DNA of 64,000 bases. Origin: Hermodice carunculata. Its lineage: Eukaryota > Annelida > Polychaeta > Eunicida > Amphinomidae. The stretch covers positions 27,258,254 to 27,322,253 of the forward strand of contig OZ026617.1 of assembly GCA_964020975.1 (NCBI GenBank), read 5' to 3'. Each line of letters opens with the position of its first letter. The stretch's first letter is position 1. The notes beneath the pieces were generated by a model. The model was given only the letters and a program-made list of their open reading frames with translations, searched no databases and was not told where the DNA came from. Positions 60,185-64,000 of the stretch are shown one piece after another. A program made the position numbers and the translations under genes.

Positions 60185-60595
60185 CTGCACAAGTACGAGT
60201 AAATTAAAGGTATACATATATATATAAAAGACCAATAAAGATTTGCATCAATCATTTGGTCATTTTGCGCCTTTGACTGCATCACTAATGTGACAAATAA
60301 ATTGCGTTTATATCATCCAATTAGGATACAACATTTTACTGCATTTTCTGCATAATACAAAAATTTAATTATTTTATCATAACTTTTAGTCAAGGATCCA
60401 CATGGACTAGAGGCCTGGGAGACAGAACAGGCCCACTGTTGCCTATACCTGCACACAGGCTGTGGAGATAGAACAATGGACATTATTACCCATTCAGTCA
60501 CTGCTATCGTGTTGGTTACATTAAGCGTCTGTATTTTTTTCTTTGCAGTACTCAACCTTTGTCATCCCACCTCCTACTTGTGGACCACTGTGAAA

Positions 60596-60598
<3 letters not shown>

Positions 60599-60641
<43 letters not shown>
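60599..60641. repeat. (CA)n microsatellite
   Basis: This is a pure CA run of about 43 bp. Confidence 0.97.
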
Positions 60642-60643
<2 letters not shown>

Positions 60644-61589
60644 CAGAGGGTGGCTTTCGTCATATAGAATTCACTTTCAAGAAAAACAATTTTGATAAGA
60701 TTGCAAACTCTTGAATCTGATGAAAATACATCAAAGGGATTGCTGTATCTGTATACTTCTGTCACAATAAAATCCAAAGCCCTTCAGTGCGAATAACGTG
60801 ATTAACAATGGTTTGTGTCCCGAGATCTGAGTGATGTTACAAAACTGCAATTTTCTTAGGATCAGTTTTTACCGTGACTCTACCAACTTTGATTGAAGAA
60901 TTCTCAATACCACATGGGTTCATTTTCATGAAATAATATGTTTTATGGAGCTAAGAGTTTAACTTAGGGAGCGTCTCCTGGATTTTTTCTAAATTTTTTG
61001 TTTTCTTTATGTGTTTATTTGGGCCTAAACATAAGGAATTGCTAATCATTTTGATAACAACTTGTAATATTCAGTTGAATGTTGTACTATTACATTGATG
61101 ACCAAAATGAGCAAACTTTTCCTGGGCATGTCTGCGAAATTTCATTTTGCAAACTTTGAGGCATTTAAGTTTGATATTTTTTCTGTGAGCTGTGATGAAC
61201 GGCCCTGTTAGACCCTTCTGCGAAAACTGCATTTGTGCCACAAAACACATTCTAACATTATTTTGTATGTAAATATAATCTACACGTCTTGAGCAAAATA
61301 AACATATATAGTTTTATGGGTCCAAAAGTAAAAACCAAGGCACAAGACTGGGTTGAAGACCACATTCATATGCGCGCATAGCTTTGCTGACGCTACCTTA
61401 AGGTCGATATATTATGGATGCCTGTATATGTGTGACTATTGGGAGGTATTTTGGAAAAATTAGAATGAAACAAATTTACAAACACGTATCATAACCCAGG
61501 ATTGGAGTTTGTAACAAAACTAGGCCAATAGGTCAAAGGTGTGGTTCACGGTAATGAATTCATATACTTTTCGTCTAGAAGATTTTATT

Positions 61590-61950
61590 CAGTTCTACTG
61601 GGACTTTGTTTCATGAAGTCTCACACTGGCATATATCAGGACCGAAATAGATGCCACGAATGAGGATTTGCTACAAAGGCGCTGGGGCAAGTGTCTGGTT
61701 CAGTGACAACTCCATGTACTGTTCACTTTAGGATACAGCATGACCTCTTTGCATTGACACTGTGTCGCCAAACCTCATATTGATATATGAAAGGCCTAAA
61801 ATACAGATCATATATTAAATGCTAGTAACTATGTCACGTGTCAGGGTCACACTAGTATATGTACTTTGAACTGTTGGAATCCGAGCTTAACTTTCCTGTG
61901 TTTGGATTTTGTTTCATGAAACCTCAGATATATGGAGCAGGATTAACAAA
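61590..61950 (+). repeat. Degenerate ~150-bp tandem repeat
   Basis: A word set built on TTTGTTTCATGAA.CCTCA followed by ..ATATAT...AGGA recurs at about 61606, 61765 and 61908. The first and third copies are the clearest, with the middle one reading CGCCAAACCTCATATTGATA. GTCAnnGnGTCAC-like words precede each. The period is about 140-160 bp, like several other arrays in the window, but the sequence is different. Confidence 0.5.
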
Positions 61951-62254
61951 CATGTTATTCAGTAGAACTGGGTCACTGGGTAAAAAGATAACTTTGTTTA
62001 TGCTACGTTACATACATGTGCTAAGTTTGAAATGTATGTCCTACTGAGTATCTGGGTCAATGAGAACCGTTTACTACCGGCTCAAAGTTTCAGCTCAGTT
62101 CATTGCAGCTTTGCTATGCCTATCTTAGTTCAGTTCAAGCTGTTGGTGTACTAGAAACTAAAGCTTAGGTCAATTCAGGTTGGGACCTTTATTAGGATGA
62201 GTAAGGGAGCTAAGCTTTGACTTTTAATGCAAACATATGTTCATGAAAAGCAAA

Positions 62255-62272
62255 TGTGTGTGTGTGTGTGTG
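62255..62272. repeat. Short (TG)n run
   Basis: Nine TG units lie within AT-rich sequence. Confidence 0.9.
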
Positions 62273-62364
62273 CATTCTTGTTCCAGCGCTACTGAATATT
62301 ACGAACTGTATATATAGACAGTACCAAGGTATGGTAAAACAGTTTGTCCCGTCAAATTGGGCTT

Positions 62365-62583
62365 TCAGTTGTTCAAACATAAGTCATCAATAATTTCCAT
62401 CAATTGTTTTTCCCGCTGAGAAATATCAGCAAAAGCACTGAGACAAGAAAGGTATCTTTCGGTTGCTTTTCTTGGTTTTGCTTGGAGAAGAGCAAATAGA
62501 CTGCAGGACATATAACGGATTTTTCTGTCAGCAAATGATAATAAATGCAGCCATCGTTTGATTGAAGGATATGAACACACCAT
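62365..62583 (-). CDS. Candidate terminal exon, unknown product
   Basis: The minus strand has an acceptor-like CCAATTTTAG directly before an open frame of 72 residues that begins MVCSYPSIKRWLHLL. It contains SFADRKIRYMSCSLFALLQA, KPRKATERYLSCLSAFADIS and REKQLMEIIDDLCLNN before a stop. The composition is balanced and helix-like (predicted helical, no low complexity), and an ATTAAA poly(A)-signal variant lies about 140 bp downstream (near 62225). I do not recognise the family. It could be the last exon of a gene entering from the right or a chance frame. Confidence 0.3.
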   Translation of the reverse strand: MVCSYPSIKRWLHLLSFADRKIRYMSCSLFALLQAKPRKATERYLSCLSAFADISQREKQLMEIIDDLCLNN

Positions 62584-63030
62584 CTAAAATTGGATGGCCT
62601 TTTGGACCGACAGTAATGTTTTCTGATTGGTATTTTGCAAGCTATGCACTAACTTGGTAAAACCAATTGAGAGAACTTATTTTTACAATTTTTTCCTATT
62701 CCGTAATACATCAGTATATGACATCAGAAGGACTCATGGAAGAGTGATCACGAAGTGCTGTTTTCGTTTTACAATCAGTGATAAATAGCCTGGAGTCAAA
62801 ATATGAAACTACGCACGAAATCACTTCCAAGAGGGCACTATGCTGGCAGATGTCTTCCGTCCTACGTATTAACTGTGACTCCTACATAATATACTTAGGC
62901 CGGGTAGCACTTTACTTTTTGTCTTCATTGGCTTATGTGTGAAGGTAAAAAGTTCTGGTCCAAACAGGGCCAATACGTATACGTAACAGATAGTGTAAAC
63001 TATTTCGCAAGATTAGAATTTCTACATAAG

Positions 63031-63165
63031 CCATCATTCTAATGCTCGGGGTACAGCTAGTGTTCCACCGTATGGATCTTCCGGTCCATCCGCATCAGTT
63101 GCAGACACAGCTAGCTATGTGGAGTACCCAGAGGCCACACATTACAGCATTACTGGGGGATTAAG
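63031..63165 (+). CDS. Candidate internal exon, unknown product
   Basis: Between an acceptor-like TTCTACATAAG (edge at 63030, with an alternative at 63056 after GGGGTACAG) and a donor AAG followed by GTGTGT (edge at 63165) lies an open frame. It reads HHSNARGTASVPPYGSSGPS then ASVADTASYVEYPEATHYSI and TGGLR. The Ser/Pro/Gly/Ala-rich composition and normal codon use look like a disordered part of a real protein. I recognise no domain. If correct, its gene continues beyond the window. Confidence 0.3.
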
Positions 63166-64000
63166 GTGTGTTTCTGAGTGTAAAGGAGGTTTAAATACAG
63201 CAAAACATACATTTATTCTGACTATGGTAATCATTTATGTCGTCACGCAGTTGCAAGTTACTTATTCAGCATATGCATTTCAGAAAGGAAATGGGTACAA
63301 TTCAGTCGGAATGCCTAACAGGCAGAAACTAAATATGGCCTCAACAATCCCAGGGCTTCAAAAAAGCTTGTGATGACAGTAACACGATATTATAGCCAAA
63401 GTCATAATTCACCTTATTCACTCGTGGCTCTGAAAGAAGCAAGTGTTGTATCTCAGTTACATAGTTTGGACGAATGGTCATATGGTGGCACCTGCACAGT
63501 CTTTAGGGGTTGCAATTGCAGCTTTGGACTTCAAGGAACAATCTATACGCAACTTATTATGGTGGTAGAATATAAGATATCAAGAGGTTTGACCTTTAAT
63601 TGACCTTGAGAAGACCCTCCGAAAAAAAACAACCATATTCTTCTTCCTGACTTAATTTGCACCTATATGTGTACAATCACATAAAAAACGACGACAAAAG
63701 TATTTCTAAATTCTGATGATTTTGTTTGAAAGATGTTATTAAGGTTGTCTTTGAAAATCTGCAAGAGGAATTCATATAGGCGTTGCCTCTTCCCAATCGC
63801 TTAAATAAAATATGTTTAAACCAGAACAACCTTTTTACCAGAAAGGGTCATTGCCCAAAGTATTCGGATAATTTCAGAAAGATGTTAACAACATTATATA
63901 ATGTCATTCTTACCAAAGGTCACTCAAAAGGAAATATAATAGTCTTTATACGAAGACTAACACAAAAGAATTAATAATAATAATTTGACTATAATTTCAT

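Overview
This window looks like repeat-rich, intron- or intergenic-type DNA of a marine invertebrate animal. It is AT-rich and full of microsatellites. It carries ten broken non-LTR retrotransposon (LINE) pieces, a tRNA-derived SINE, several fold-back elements, and degenerate tandem arrays with units of about 90-150 bp. One array has TCAAGGTCA in every unit, a pattern I associate with mollusc genomes. A lophotrochozoan, perhaps a mollusc, is my best guess, but the window cannot settle it. I found no complete protein-coding gene, no rRNA, no functional tRNA, no CRISPR array and nothing prokaryotic. I also recognised no LTR element, retrovirus or Polinton.

Layout. 0.3-4.7 kb: a MITE-like element with long terminal inverted repeats, an interspersed repeat (second copy at 49.4-50.2 kb), a minus-strand LINE with an (ACT)n tail, and a 150-bp palindrome. 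5.4-8.8 kb: two TTAA-flanked MITEs in opposite orientation sharing a strong internal hairpin. 8.8-20.2 kb: mostly unannotatable DNA with large (TA)n and (GA)n tracts. 20.2-28 kb: tandem arrays and two LINE 3' fragments. 29.5-32.5 kb: a decayed plus-strand copy of a large uncharacterised invertebrate protein family. 35.4-39.5 kb: a cluster of fold-back structures, including a third TTAA MITE split by a SINE with perfect 11-bp target duplications. 39.6-42.1 kb: a LINE fragment with an in-frame 189-bp duplication, then a 140-bp tandem array. 43.4-44.7 kb: relics of C2H2 zinc fingers and a PHD finger. 45.1-46.0 kb: an element whose ends are mirror-image arrays of ten 16-bp units. 47-50.8 kb: LINE pieces, a duplication and a repeat copy. 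54.5-59.3 kb: a LINE graveyard, including the longest copy (endonuclease through RT to the C-terminal Cys/His region). 60-64 kb: tandem repeats and three weak candidate host exons.

No genes here can be shown to work together. Host coding potential, if any, is limited to short candidate exons at 17.2-17.5, 60.0-60.2, 62.4-62.6 and 63.0-63.2 kb. The most notable structures are the hairpin family (six sites, three in TTAA-bounded elements with differing termini), the mirrored 16-bp-array element at 45.1-46.0 kb, and the recurrence of about 140-bp tandem units in sequence-unrelated arrays. All feature edges were read by eye and most repeat boundaries are approximate.
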